DNA of 64,000 nucleotides from the NCBI GenBank assembly GCA_977006965.1, contig OZ345381.1:1612001-1676000 (forward strand), read 5' to 3'. Made by a program: the position numbers and the translations under genes. Numbering within the stretch: position 1 is the first letter of the stretch; each line of letters opens with the position of its first letter. The notes under the pieces are model-generated. The model was not told where the DNA came from. It searched no databases and saw nothing but the letters and a program-made list of their open reading frames with translations. Shown here one piece after another: positions 51,106-63,853 of the stretch. Source of the stretch: Phymatolithon calcareum. Taxonomy: Eukaryota; Rhodophyta; Florideophyceae; Hapalidiales.

Positions 51106-52860
51106 CAGACGCTTGGGACAGTATTATGCATAGTGTCTTCTTTCAGAAGGCCCTGAGTGTTCTCTGATTGCTCTTTTGTCATTGCTTCTTTCATGGGATC
51201 TCGTTCCAGAACGCACGATTAACCTCGGCGAACAAATCTGATTCAACTACGAGTAGATTCAGGTCTTTCCGATTTTCTCTTAATTTTTTTCTGGCAACTC
51301 ACCAGAGTCGTTCTATTTCTGTGACAGAACCCAAAATCGAGTCGTAGTTCATGTAGGACTCGGTTTTCTATTTTCTCTTTCGCGTTCCCTGAGCGATTCT
51401 TTGAGCTATGGACAATTGAACATGAGCCTCATTGTTGGACTAGGACGGTGAGATTTTAGACGAAACAGAGAGTAACATTTTGCAGGCCTCTATTCAATCC
51501 TAGGTCATCTCGTTGACTCTCTGCGTTGAATCTTGACGACAGACTCGAAATACGAGCAATGCACGATCGGGGCGCTTACGGAAGTGTACGCTGCACCTAA
51601 AGTGCATTGCTAGAGGAGAGGAAATATCATCTCGTCCACTCCGAATAGAGTCACTGTGATCATCCAGAATATACCGTGCATCAGACTACGTGAGCCCCTG
51701 TTTCTGCAACTCAACAGTGACAAAGTTTATCTCCGAAAATTGCTGGCATATACCAGTGCTTTGCTCTTGACAGCGGAGGACCGATTCATCTTCAGAGATT
51801 ACTCCGAAGAGTCAGCTACTCTTATTAGAGCATCCCGGATTCGGTTATAGCTTGTCAACATTTGGTATATGCTGGTCTATCGGGTTTTTTTATTCGAAAC
51901 GGGGCATAGATCCGTAATATTTCACAGTAAAGCTTGGGTTTTAGACCACTTTGCAAGACTTCATCGTGCAGTGAACTGATTCAATGGTGTCTTGAATCCT
52001 TACATCAGCGTCGATCATTCGTCGACCTTCTAGATTAAGCGTATGGTTGTTAAAACCCACATGAGGAATCTCCATAAAGTCTGCGATATAATTGTTGACA
52101 CTGCAATTGTTGGACAACTGGAGCAGTACGCGCTCGTGGACTTTCACCCCGAAAAAATGAAAAACATCTTCGAAAAACCAAAAATGGACCCTGGCTGAGT
52201 AACTAGTAGTTTCATCTTCGATATCACAATTGTTCTCAGCACTTTCGCCGGGGTTCGCCATTGGGTTTGCTGCGAGAAGCGGTAATGCCAGCTCTTTTCC
52301 AACATGCATCACTAAATTCTTGTACACAGCCACATTACGCATGTACACGGCAAGAATTCCCTCGTAGTGACTACTGTTCTTTGCCCACCCGTCATACATA
52401 ACAGCTCCCTTCTGCTTCATCATTCCGTCCTTGATTTTGCCTTCCACTATCTCAGCGAGTTTGAAAGTGCTTCTTTAAAAGTACGGATGAATAATGCAGA
52501 ACAGTATCTAGAGAAGTTTCGGATTTACCTATCAGCGGTGAATGAAATGGGAAGGTTTTTCAGAACAACTAAACGCGTGTAGTCGTACATGGTCTTTTCG
52601 CGCTCGTTCCATTTTGTAAACACAGATGATCGAGCATTCTGCAGCGTCCATGTTGCCAGGATCTCTTGGACAGCGGCACTATAGAGGTCCAGTAAATGCT
52701 GTTCATCTCCTCGAGCTACATAGGACGTGAGATGTCTGTACGGGTTCCAATATCCAATTCCCCTTGTAGTAGTATGGATGGGTGGCCAAGAGGCCTTGTT
52801 TTTCCGCGGCCATTACAGCCCTCAAGGGCTTACAACCAGTGCCTTCAGACTCGACGGCCT
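51106..52860 (-). pseudogene. Decayed hAT element related to the intact one
   Basis: A left TIR-like end CAGACGCTTGGGACAGTATT (51106) resembles the intact element's CAGGCATTGGGAACAATATT. The best frame, 52447-51941 minus, reads GAVMYDGWAKNSSHY, ELALPLLAANPMA and MEIPHVGFNNHTLNLEGRRM. This is co-linear with the intact transposase's AIMHDGWTKSGTHY, QLSMPLLSISPIA and MDIPHVGCCNHKLALDV. DNA matching the C-terminal region lies around 51330-51420 (AGTTCATGTAGGAC) and the N-terminal region around 52690-52850. Stops and frameshifts break the rest. No right TIR was found. Confidence 0.8.
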
Positions 52861-55800
52861 CTCCGGTTAGAGTTCGCTATAGTATGATAAGACAGATTTG
52901 GTAGTATATGACAGGCTTTCGCTGCTGGCTTTCAGTAAACAGGACAGCGCGTGTTTGGTCCAGATCGACCGGTTTCAGTTCCAACCTTTGCCGTCCTTAA
53001 GCCTCAAGGAAGGCCTCGCGTACGACCTCGACTCTGCACCGTCGGTCAAGCCTCTGTCCTCGGACCCTCGCCACTGTGCTTGCGTACGGACGTTGGTGTC
53101 CTCTTGCGATTGGACCCAAGTTCGTGTTTGTTTTTGTTTGCTCTTTCAATAACCTCCATCGGGAGAGACTTTTCGCTAGAGCCTTGCATGGCAATTCCGG
53201 CCAACTGTTCCCAGACTACTCCGTGACGAAGATCCGCCGATCAGCGCCACTGCACCCCTCTCGAAAAACACTGCTCCATTTTCAGTGCAGAGAGAATCTT
53301 TGGGGCACTTGTACAGGAGGAACATAACATTTCGTCGCATGAGTTCCCCAGTTCGACCGTAGACATCTTTCCTCTGCTCCATTGTCCTGATAATAAGCAT
53401 TTCGACAACGCTTTTAGACTTGTATTGTCTATGGAGTTCAACATATGTCAGGACGGTGGGTAAGAATCACAAATCGAAAACGTGAACTGTATGGTAGATT
53501 GAGGAATGCAGCTTGGGCGATTACCTGCCCAGATGAACAGATCTCTTTAAAAAACGATATTGTGCTCCAGTAAGGTACGCTCCGGAAATAGAATGCATTC
53601 AAAACGTGAGTGATGGCTTGTTTACTTATTACGTAGGTGCGCACATGGAGACCGCATAATTACACGATTCTGGTACCTTTCTCAAGACGCTTACCAGTAA
53701 TTTAATGAAGCAGAAAGAACTGTACTGTCGGAATTCTAGTTCGACAGAAGGGAGAAAATAAAATGCTTTCTTCACGGTGCAGGGGATGTATGACTTCCCA
53801 TTAACTGAAATCAGCACCCATTCAAAGCAACTAAAAAACAAGGTGTAAATGGAAGTTACTGTATAAATTTTAGTGTTTTGTGTGCATTCATCTCTTATTC
53901 TTTTGCATGACAGCCAAATTGCGCACCCATTCTGTTGTACCCGTTTTGTAGCACTCCTTGTCATGTTTTGCGGCTGTTCCACGCCTTGTCAAGAGTGACA
54001 TGAAATATTGAAAAGGCAATATCTATAGGGCTCTTTTCTGTACTGATGAACTCTGGTCATTCTCTCGGATGAAAAAATCATGGAAAGTATTCAAATGACC
54101 GAGCCACTGAATATGCAAATTACTGTGAAGGGCACAACGACTGTGCACCTACTCAGCTTCCGCGGTTTACAAATCTGAAGGACTTTATGAAACACGCAAA
54201 GACGTTAATGCTGCACCGGAAGACTAAAGCTGAATACAGCGATACAAACTATGCAAATAGTAGCACAACTGAAGTTGTACTTGACGATCCATAGGTGTAG
54301 AAAGAAGTTCTACGCCTTACTAGTAGGGTTCTAGGCAATTTCTGCATGTCCGAGGATGAGAGATACTGCATACAGAATAACAACTTAGATATTGTTCAGA
54401 AACACCCGAACGGCGAAATCCTTGGAAAAACTATAGTGTATATCTGAACTGTGTAGCTATTCACGATCCTTGACTATGCGGTTCTGATTATCAAATCGCG
54501 TGATGGACGTGTTAAAGACGCAAAATAATTCAAGGTGTTGGGCGCGGAGAAGGCTTTAAAGATCAGGAACAACTGCAGAATGAGACATCAGACTACCGGG
54601 CCAAGATTCAAGACGATACATAGAGACATATGAGCGGCTCTGCGTTTAAAGAAGACATGTTTAATACTTTTGGAAATAACGACAGAGAAATATGGAAAAA
54701 TCAACTAAAGTACAGACTAAAGCAACTTTCCTGGCCCAACCCATTGGAATAGGGAATCCTGAGTCCCCCATCACCGATCTTCCAACCAAGACTGTCTGAA
54801 TCAATTGCAACCGTTCCTATGAGACAGCCTATTACTGGTCGTCCTGGCACTGTTGAAGACCTGGTACGTCTATGGAGGAAAGGAAGCCCCACGCTCGCTT
54901 TACGACCCGTTTATATGTAAGACTGAGCCGAAAGCCGCACGGTGCTTATTCCGGGATACAAAATTGCTACGTGGGTATCAAGTGGCCAGACACGTGCGTA
55001 TCAAATGATGCTAAGCGGTTTAGATGAGCAACGAGAGTATTTCGAACATATATTGCGAAGGCTCTGACACTCTCTGGCAAACAGGTTTAGATGCTTTCAA
55101 TGTGAAGTGGTGTTTGAAACAGTCCAGGGAGAAGCTCTCTAATCTAGAAGCAGTTATTGAAACAGCTTTACTTCACCGCACGTACTTTGAAATCACAAAG
55201 CTGCATACGTAGAGGCATGGGACTGGAAAACGACCATTGTATTCTCTCTATTCAAAAATCAATAAAACTGCGACTGCGATAATTCAGCTGCTGCATTGTG
55301 CAGTGGAAAATGCGACCGCATGTACGAGAAAGTGTCACAATAGATAATTAAAATGAATATCAATATGAGACTTATGACACCATGTTACAAGTTGAAAAGT
55401 TGTATAAAGCGTCATACATGCACTACACCGCAACTGACAGAAACTCACAGTCTAAGATACAGGACATGGAAACGTTTAAAGCCTACAAACTCATTTATCG
55501 TCTATCGCAACTGAGCGAAGGTGTCCGTTAAAATCTCGTAATGCGAACCTCTACCATATTTTATATCTACTTCTCCTCAACCGGAGTATTTTCGTGCTTC
55601 AAAAAAGGGTTGTCCAGGACTGCACTTATTTTCAGTGCATTCAAATAGCATCATCCTGTATTACAGGCTGAAACTCACTTCGGAGAGACTGTCACATTTG
55701 ATACTTGAACTAAATGTTACTATTGCAGCTCATTCCATCATTTAACACGAAGTAATATAGTAGAAATCACTTCCCGTGCACTAAACTTGAAATCTTGCTG

Positions 55801-57620
55801 CTTGCGACACGAAATTGTTTCGCATCAAGACATTAAAATTTGCAGAATTTATGAGCTTCATCACGCCTCGTCCAATTTATTTCTGAGGATTAGAAGTATG
55901 TAAACGATTGTCACAATTTCGTCAGTTTTCATATTTTTGAATTTACGTCTTATCTTGTCAATTAATTTGTTGCTGTCAAAATGTGAAAACCCGAATTGAA
56001 AAGTCATCCAGTTCAGCACGAGACAAGTTCAGTCTTTAATTTCGGAGAACTCCCCTTCGTATGGATTGGAAAGAGAAGCTTGGTTCTACACAAACAATCT
56101 ACTTTTTTCTTGTGAAATCGTGTGATATGAGGATGAATCTAATTAGAGTTTCATATGCCCTTGCTCATCAAGAGTCCTCAATCTGATATGTGTAACTACG
56201 TCCTTAATGAAACAACAATGCCTTTTTATTCAATCTTAAACGTCTGTTTTTCTCAATACACACTCATTTATAAGATCAGAAGGATAGTTTGTGGTTGTGT
56301 ACGCCTTTTTTCTTAATGCGCCATATTCTCTCGATATGATAGTAGTATGGGCGAAATTGTACGGTTTTATTATAGAAGCCCTGAACGCCGGCGCAGGCCG
56401 ACACCAGAGCAGCTTCGCATTGCGCTGCAACCCTTCCAGGGAAGATTACAGCATATCGCCTCCATCATCACGCCATCATCTCCTCTTGCATCTCACTTTC
56501 TAGCAGCATTAGTTTGTCTATCGCTTGTTTCATTTCCTCATCTGTTCCGTCATTCATCTTGGGTTGCGTAAGGTTGCGTTGGAGGGTTTCCGACAGCATC
56601 ACTGCTAGTTTTTCGTAGCTTTCGATATATGCCGACGGGTTTCGCCGAGCGAAACTTCAAAAAAACCATTTAACTGCTCAAAGTCTATGTTTTCTCGAAT
56701 TAATTTGGACTACGGGGTTTGGATTCTCGTTCATATCTACGGCGATGTTGCGTTTTTTGGCCTTCTCCGTCTCGCTCCATGCGCAATAGGTTCGCAGTTT
56801 CTCCTTCTTGTGTGTGAACTTTCCTTCCACGGCCAACTTAGCTGGGACGTTCAACAGTTCATGCTCTTCGAGGTATCTAATATCCCTCTATCGCCTGTGC
56901 TAGGTCCTCATCCTTGCCCTTGTAGTTATTGCTTCTCTCCAGGTTCCATTTTGCATGCAGGAGTCGCAACGCAAAGAGTTCTCCTAATACCTTGAGCCTC
57001 AGCTCTGGTGGTGTGGTTCTGCATAGTGTTCACATTCGATAATTACTCCGCTTAGAAAAATGGCCAAATATTAGAGAGTAGAACAGTCCTTCTACTTGAT
57101 CCATAGCGCTTGAATGGACTTAGACCATGGCGTCAGGTGCAGTGCGTATTCCCATCGGCATTGGATCCGGGCCTTACATATGGATATGCATTTTGTTGTC
57201 GTCAGTCCTTTAGCTGTGACGCCAATATCCCGGAGGGCGTGGAGTATACCTTTCTCTTTATGATAGTAGTATGCAGTCACTGTCATATTGCAGTTCGATT
57301 GCCATTGCGAGCATGTATATATGACATATCTTTCATATGAATTACTCTGTATGTGCTTTATGCTCCTTTCTCTGCTCTTGTGCAAGACCTCGTTTGATGT
57401 TTCCAACATTTTCATGTAGTCATGTGTTTGTTTAAAGACATTCCATGGGCTAAAATTCCATCATTAAGTGTCATGCGAATAACACGACAATCATATGCGA
57501 GTCCATTAACAAAGAACCTCATTTTGCATTCAAGTATGAAGGAGCTCAGACCCACTTCGATGAATTTATTTTTCTACAATCTCTCACTTCTTCGTACATC
57601 ACGATGTGTCATATCCCCGG
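52861..57620. other. Long AT-rich stretch with no supported gene
   Basis: All frames are short and none shows a family signature. A minus-strand stretch at 56430-56236 (FRASIIKPYNFAHTTIISRE) has coding-like composition but no identifiable domain. I see no bounded element, RNA gene or satellite here. It is probably old intergenic or decayed transposon sequence. Confidence 0.4.
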
Positions 57621-57627
57621 GCCAACT

Positions 57628-57717
57628 AAAGTCCAATACTTCGCACAATGACCGTATTCTCGGCATGAAACCAAAGCCCAATTTGTCGCACAGTGACTGT
57701 ATTTTAGGCATGAAACC
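57628..57717 (+). repeat. 45-bp tandem duplication
   Basis: Units 57628-57672 and 57673-57717 match at most positions. Both read in frame as ..SH(N/S)D.ILGMKP. They are part of a 103-codon frame (57422-57733) with no recognised family. Confidence 0.8.
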
Positions 57718-57733
57718 CAATCGGTACATCTAG

Positions 57734-59145
57734 GTCGGAATACCGGGAACCAACACACGGAAAAAGAAGCTGAGGCGCACCGACTCCATAACCTCTTTCG
57801 CCTACGCCGAGATTAGATGCCCAAACTGCACGCGGTAAACACGTTCTCGATTGGGGGTATGAATTTCCTACTGGCAGTCACGATACTCCCCGAGATACGT
57901 CGAATTGTTACCAGAGTCCCGGTACGCACTAATCAGCTGTAGTCAAACAAGAAAGTCACGGTGTAGCGCCGAAGGGCGTTCCTCGGGATAAAAAGCCGCT
58001 CGGCGTAGAATACCGTGCAGACGGTGCATCGTATTCACCGCATAGTCGCTCAATACCTTTCCGATTTCCGAAGGAAACCCAAGTGCCACAAATACTCCCC
58101 GGCTGAGAGCATTGATACGAACGCGCAACGGTCTAGTCCACGGCCAGACGCGGCCCTGCTTGATCACTGCGCGCGATAAGCTCGCATGCCTCTCCTCCGT
58201 GCTCGAAACTCATTCGGGTACTCCGTACGCGTAGCTAGGGGTTCCAAGGTACCGCCGTGTTGGGTTTGCTTCGTCCATCCCATTTACGTGCGTATCGCGC
58301 ATTCTCTTCATCCCCTTCTTCAATTTTTCGAATTCTCTTCTTTGTACTCCGTCATGTTTGTTTGTATGGCTATTTCGGGGACTAGTTACGCTCGCTCTAC
58401 CACACTGAGATTTACCGTGCTTGCCCGTCGTGTATACAGTCTAGAACTCCGGGTTGATTCCACCGCACATAGCACAACTTTTCCGACAGTGTTTCTTACC
58501 GCAGATAGTGACAGTCTAGACGTTCCGACAACGGCAAACGGATGTCGCCATGCAATGGTGTGCTTGGAGCTCATTTGGTAGAGTTAACAAATCCAATGCG
58601 AGGGAATTTTTGAGGCCTCTTAGATGTAGAGTAGCTGTGGAACAGCTCATATATCGTGTAATCAAGAATGAAAGAAAGGAGGACAAGAAGCGATTCAAGT
58701 GCGGAAATTAGAGGTTGTCCTTCACCTTTACAGTAAATTAATGTGATGTATCTGTCGCCTGTCATGGTCTTATTCTTCGTTGTTTAAAAACTGATCTCTT
58801 GAACAATGCAAAACATTATAGGTTCGACATCTTTCGCACAAATGAGGTTCAATTTCGATAAAATATAGAATTTTTGTGGGACGACGACCGCGTCACAGAG
58901 CTTTATTACAGAGTCCAATTCGGGAGATACCTCTAAGTTTCCGTTCAGGGACTCTTTTTGACGTCATACGCGCGCGCACAGTTCCTATTTGGAAGAATTA
59001 GACAGTGTTCGTTGGAACTCTTCGCAAAATAAGGTGTTCTATTGGAATTATATTTCGCGTTTTGATTCCATGTGGTGTCCAACGTCTTACATGTGTCACA
59101 TCTCTGCTCTCAAACGCTTTACACATGTCATTCCTCCAAAACTGC
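57734..59145. other. No supported gene
   Basis: Frames at 57943-58167 (minus) and 58186-58581 (plus) are unrecognised. Composition is slightly GC-richer at 57730-58560 than around it, which could mark an old coding fragment. Confidence 0.3.
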
Positions 59146-59777
59146 TAGGTCTCGGACAGGACGGATCAGACCTAGATCCAGACCGGTCCACTGTAATTCG
59201 GACTGCATTCGGACGGAATTCTCGTCGGCGCATTTTTTTGGATTTGATTATCGGATGAGCAGACGCCCAGTTCCTTCCTTACGGATCGGACTGAGCCCGA
59301 AAAAAATCGCATCGGATCTGGTTCGCATTTTCACTTTTCGTACATTAACTGGATCGGACCCGATTTAATTTCGGACTGTCAGTGGATAATATAGGATTTC
59401 TTGGAGAAGAAATTTGGCTCAAAATTTGAAATATTATTAGAAAATATGTCGCAATTTAAGCGAAATACGTATCTGAGAAGACTCGGGCCAAGAAAAAGTG
59501 GTTCAGATCAGTTTCTGGCCGCCAGAGATTCGGTTCTCATCCGATTCGTATCCCATTCAAGCTCGCTCATCTGCAGGCCAACGGCTTTTTCGAACTGTAA
59601 GTAGACCGTATAGTCGGCATTTCCGGATCGGACTGTATGTGGAATTGAACCGGCTCAGCACGGACTGGATTCGGACAGGCCAAGAGCAAAAATTTCGACC
59701 TCCGGTCAGACCGCGGATCAGAAGTTGATCCATTATTAGGAATCCGACCGTCGCCGATCCGTACGGTCCGAGCCCTA
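59146..59777. mobile_element. hAT-like MITE, 632 bp, rich in TCGGAC/GATCGG words
   Basis: The left end TAGGTCTCGGACAGGACGGA and the reverse complement of the right end TAGGGCTCGGACCGTACGGA are about 80% alike. Flanking octamers AAAACTGC (59138-59145) and CAAAGTGC (59778-59785) agree at six of eight positions, a plausible aged 8-bp target duplication. The interior is unusually dense in TCGGAC, GGATCGGA and complements, probably subterminal binding-site repeats. No coding capacity. Confidence 0.6.
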
Positions 59778-62380
59778 CAAAGTGCCACTTTTCGTCTCCA
59801 TCAGTACATTTTCAGACCTTCCCCAAAATGCACCTTTTTTAGCCCTTCGCAACTGCCTCCATTTTCCCTTAGCATTCTAGAATATGATTAGATTAGCCTA
59901 GAAATACAGGTATGATACATATTGCGCGGCATCATGATTGCATTGATCATGATACACGTGTCCACGTTTACGCTGATTGAACAGGACCGCTCTGAAATTT
60001 TCCTGAAATTCCTATAGATATAATTATCATGCTGCTAAAGGATCATACGCTCTCTCACGATCTTTCTTGATCTTGTGTTAGACTCTATAAATTTCATAAC
60101 TTCGCGGCGCTCTGAGCTTTCCGCCAGGGAACAACCCGACCACAGCCAGTGTGTCAACTTGTGCCTTTTAAACCTCATACACCCGTCTGGTGCGATGGAA
60201 GGTTGCAATGATTCGATGAGGCCGTAACTTCAGAGCTATAGAAATTTCCACCTCTTATCACCAAAGAATTACCGAACTGACTAAGATTGATCTTCCGATT
60301 TGAAGTCGTCAATTCGCCACACGGCTCATCAACTTTCTTGTCCTTGGTAAGGCGATCACCGTCAAATTCCTTCGAGTAAATATCTTGCGTCCATGAAAGC
60401 TAAAGGTGACGGTATCCAGTCATTGTGACCAAGATACGGACAATGATAACTTGGTCTGTTCCCCTTACGGATTAAAGCTCTAAATTTTGGTCTTCACTTG
60501 GGTATGCAGTCGAACCTGTGCAACTGCAACGGTTTGGGAGTCATCCACAATGCGCTGGTTCTTGGCAATGGAAACATAGTTTACTGGTTTGGGCATTTCC
60601 ATGGCGAATAAAGTCGAAATGGTTCTGAGATGCTGGACAGAATCGAACACGTGTAACGTTCTGTGACGGCAACTTGAACCAGTCATGTGAAGGGTACCGT
60701 CGGAAAATATACGAAAAATAAATGCCCAGAGTTGACAGGTTTGCAGTTGGCCAGTTTGCAGGCCACACTAACATTTGTTTATTTTAGGCGCATTATCGGT
60801 CGGGAAAAGCAGACCGTCTGCAGATTTACAGTGCGTATGACCGGAAAAAACAATTTTTTTTGTTTTTTAAGTGAAGTTAGAGCCCCGCAGTCTTACGAAT
60901 ATACCGGTAAGGCTTCCTCAGTTGATTCCTTCTATTGTGTAGACCGTTGAATAGGCGATGGGGAAAGTTTGGAACATAGGGTTCTTCTTTCCTGAGGGAC
61001 ATCTACTTCACTTCTCGTATCTTGATTTCAGAGTAGTACTTCTTCTTTTTCCATGCACTCGATGATGGTCTTGCTGAAATATCTTTTGTGTGTGCACAAG
61101 CTGACACGATTTTTGCTTCCATGTCAGGACTTGCGCATGCGTAAGCCATAATCTTCTCTATGGCAAAGCCACAATGGAGGCTGATTTGTGTCGGTACGTA
61201 AACGAATTTTGTGCAACGGCTTACAGAAATTGGCAAGCGAAGCGAACCTCTAGAAGCGCATATCCCTAGCTGCGACCGTCACCGACCTCCTCCATGGCGC
61301 CGTTTCAATAAACCTCTCCTTCTGCAACGGCAAGACCAGAACGGTCGGCCGCATCACTAGCGCCTTCGACTGAATCGTCAAGCCAGTCTCAAGGACCGTC
61401 GCGAACCCCGCGCGACGCTGAGTCTTCAGCTTTGGCCATGGACCTTCACCGCACGTTTGCGGCCGCCGAGGGCGAAACATTTGCGCAATCCTTTCAGCCT
61501 GGTTCAAGTGTGCAATTAGCGATCCCTCCATTTATTGCGGAAAGATTAGATGGTTAGTTGCAATACTTAGGTTTGGCATGTAAATGTGCAGAATATGATT
61601 CAAGCCAACTAGGCGAGTTCTTAAGTTAAACAGAAGAACCGTAGTTTGCAATTCTATCTCTCGCTTGCCCCTTTCTTCGAAGGAAAGGCGATGCCTCAGA
61701 CGTGGAAAAACTGCTTGCAAAGCGCACATACCAATTCAGAGGCTTTTCGAACAAATGTGGCTTGGCGGGGCACATTTATCTCGTCACAGTCGTCGGTAGA
61801 GATGAGATGATCTTGTGACGATTGATAAGGAACGGATAATGTACCTTGCTGAAAGCAGAGTGTACGACCACACGGGCACAAGTTCAGCGAACATATGCTC
61901 AAGCTTTGCATACACGCCTACCATTCCGCAATAGTCGATTCGTGCCTAGATCCAGAGTCTTTAAGTGTGAATGCATTGACAACACCCTCAGGAGAGAAAA
62001 CAAACATGCTACCAACATAATGTTCATGAGTTTACCCGTTGTAAAACATGTTTTACAAAATAATATCTCCGGATTGCTCCAGCAGGAACTTCAATCCATC
62101 CGCAACGGCACATGAATCCGAAAGTAAATTGTGCGCTGAAATCGAGCTAAGGCGGCTGTCGGTATTCGTCTAGCCGCAAGGTCATTTCGGGATAGTACGC
62201 GCAACAAAATTCGACTACCAAATCGCAGAAACAAAGAACAGACAGAGCCCACAACTCCAAATATAATACTGAGAACCATCTCGGAGCTTCTAGTACGTCC
62301 CCAAGTAAGCACTAGCCCGAGACATTGTGCAGCGCTCATGCGTTAGTAAATGGGGAGCCTATTTTGGAGCAATGTTAACA
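59778..62380. other. No supported gene
   Basis: Short frames only; none carries a recognised motif. A (CGTC..CGCG)-rich segment at 61260-61480 is compositionally distinct but unassigned. Confidence 0.35.
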
Positions 62381-62390
62381 TTAAAATTAT
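62381..62390. repeat. MULE target-site duplication, left copy
   Basis: TTAAAATTAT, identical to 63512-63521. Confidence 0.85.
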
Positions 62391-63511
62391 GAGGAAATTC
62401 GCTAAATGATCACCAAAAGTAGTCAAAGTACGCTAAACATCCACCCAAGCCAAAACTACTACTCATCCGTTACGCGTTTTTTGGAGGGAAAAGGGAAGTA
62501 GCTGCTACTTCCTCCTGATCCAAGGTTTTTTGGACATCTTCGAATTCGTCTGACAAGCCCAACGCACAACGCTCCCGCACTACTCACTCTGAAACCATGA
62601 ACAAGAAGGAGCTCGTACTACAGGTGGGCGACTTGTTAACGTCGTGATCTTCCCGTCAATCGGGAAGGCACACATCGTGGAGAGGCGCAACAAGCAGCGT
62701 CTGAGACTCATCTGTAGCCAGCTTGCACCTTCCCCGTGAACGTCAGCGCGCTACCGAGTGTCGGCGGTGTCAAGATCACAAAATCAATCGGACACAGCTG
62801 TGTTGGAGGCCCCTCAAGGGAGCGCCAATTCAAGACGGAGCTACTCGTGCGGCGGGCGCCCGTGCTGCCTGAATTTGTAGCCACAAGAGGCAGAGTCAGT
62901 GGAAATGCCGCACAGCTGACGGAAATGGTTCGCAAACAAACCGGTGTCGTGTTAAAGCGCACAGAGGCGCGCACCATAGTGGATTCCAAGCAGGGCACGT
63001 CTGTCCACCACCTGGCGCATATCAGAGAACTTCGCTCGTACCTGGCCGCAGTTCGGCAGCGCGATCCCGGCGGAGTGTACACACTCACCACAAATCCTCT
63101 TTCCGGGACGATACGGCAGCAGCTTCACAGCATTTTCTGTTGCCCAAAGGGCGCGATGGACACCTGGGCAGCCTACAATGGTTTCGTCAGTGTTGACGTA
63201 GCCCACCTGACCTCTGTGACGCAGGGACAGCTTTTCACCCTAACGACTTATGATTCCAAAAGACAGGCGACAACTCTGGCCTTCGTCATCGCACAGGGAG
63301 AGAGTTCACTCAGCTGGAAGAGCTTCTTCTCCAGCTGTATTGCATGAAAATTTCACTGTCCCATAGAGTGCTCTGGGAAACGGATGAGTAGCAGGTTTCG
63401 GCTAGGGTGAGTTTGATAGTATATTTTGCAATGGGTGGGTTGTAGTATTGGCTAGGGGTGGATGTTTAGCGTACTTTGACCGCTTTTGGTGGCCATTTAG
63501 CGAATTTACTC
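62391..63511. mobile_element. Mutator-like (MULE) element, 1121 bp, long TIRs
   Basis: Both ends begin GAG(G/T)AAATTCGCTAAATG and stay matched through CACCAAAAG and GTCAAAGTACGCTAAACATCCACCC for about 60 bp. They match again at (C)TACTCATCCGTT after a segment of about 50-60 bp present only in the right TIR. A 10-bp direct repeat TTAAAATTAT flanks the unit. Long TIRs and a 9-10 bp duplication are MULE hallmarks. The interior retains only part of a transposase, so mobility would need another copy's enzyme. Confidence 0.88.
62736..63347 (+). pseudogene. Truncated MULE transposase
   Basis: An open frame of about 203 codons (starting codon GTG; no good ATG) ends at TGA 63345-63347. Its last 60 residues read AYNGFVSVDVAHLTSVTQGQ, LFTLTTYDSKRQATTLAFVI and ESSLSWKSFF. 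This is the MULE pattern around the first catalytic Asp ('DGTHL') and the 'PLAFAIV..E..ESW..F' block. Everything after that is missing: there is no second Asp, Glu or SWIM finger. A possible upstream exon at 62597-62623 (MNKKELVLQ then GTGGGC donor-like) was not confirmed. Confidence 0.7.
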
Positions 63512-63521
63512 TTAAAATTAT
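63512..63521. repeat. MULE target-site duplication, right copy
   Basis: TTAAAATTAT, identical to 62381-62390. Confidence 0.85.
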
Positions 63522-63622
63522 AGCCCGTGTTTCAAATGCAAGTCGGATTCAAACATTTTTAGATTATGGGAAATTGAATTCTTTTTATATGATCGTGCTA
63601 TAATTTAAAAGTAAACATTGCT

Positions 63623-63853
63623 TCATTTAGGATCCGGACTCTCTGACGTGCTGCGCCTACGTCCTCTTCCGCTCAGGGTCTGCGACAGGCAGCGAATTCT
63701 TCCATCCGAGGAGTACGCCGAGTATGCGCAGTAGAGCGGCTCGAAGAAAGCCAGTAGATATTGGAACGAGCGCTCGTCAAATCCATTCACGTTGATGAGA
63801 GCAGAATCACTTCCAGACTGGTAGAGTGTCATGAAAGCAGAAAACGCCAACAT
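63623..63853 (-). pseudogene. N-terminal fragment of a PIF/Harbinger-like transposase
   Basis: ATG 63853 opens 76 residues. SALINVNGFDERSFQYLLAF then FEPLYCAYSAYSSDGRIRCL resembles the N-terminal helical region before the DDE_Tnp_4 catalytic core in PIF/Harbinger-type enzymes, where 'F..LL..FEP.Y' and a Gly-Arg-Pro-like basic stretch recur. The frame ends at 63623 in front of the MULE, with no catalytic core. This is a truncated relic, or an exon whose partner lies elsewhere. Confidence 0.45.

Noticed and set aside
56236-56430. Minus-strand peptide with an HTH-like ISREYG stretch
   Set aside because: Too short, no second motif, and no element boundaries; the resemblance could be chance.
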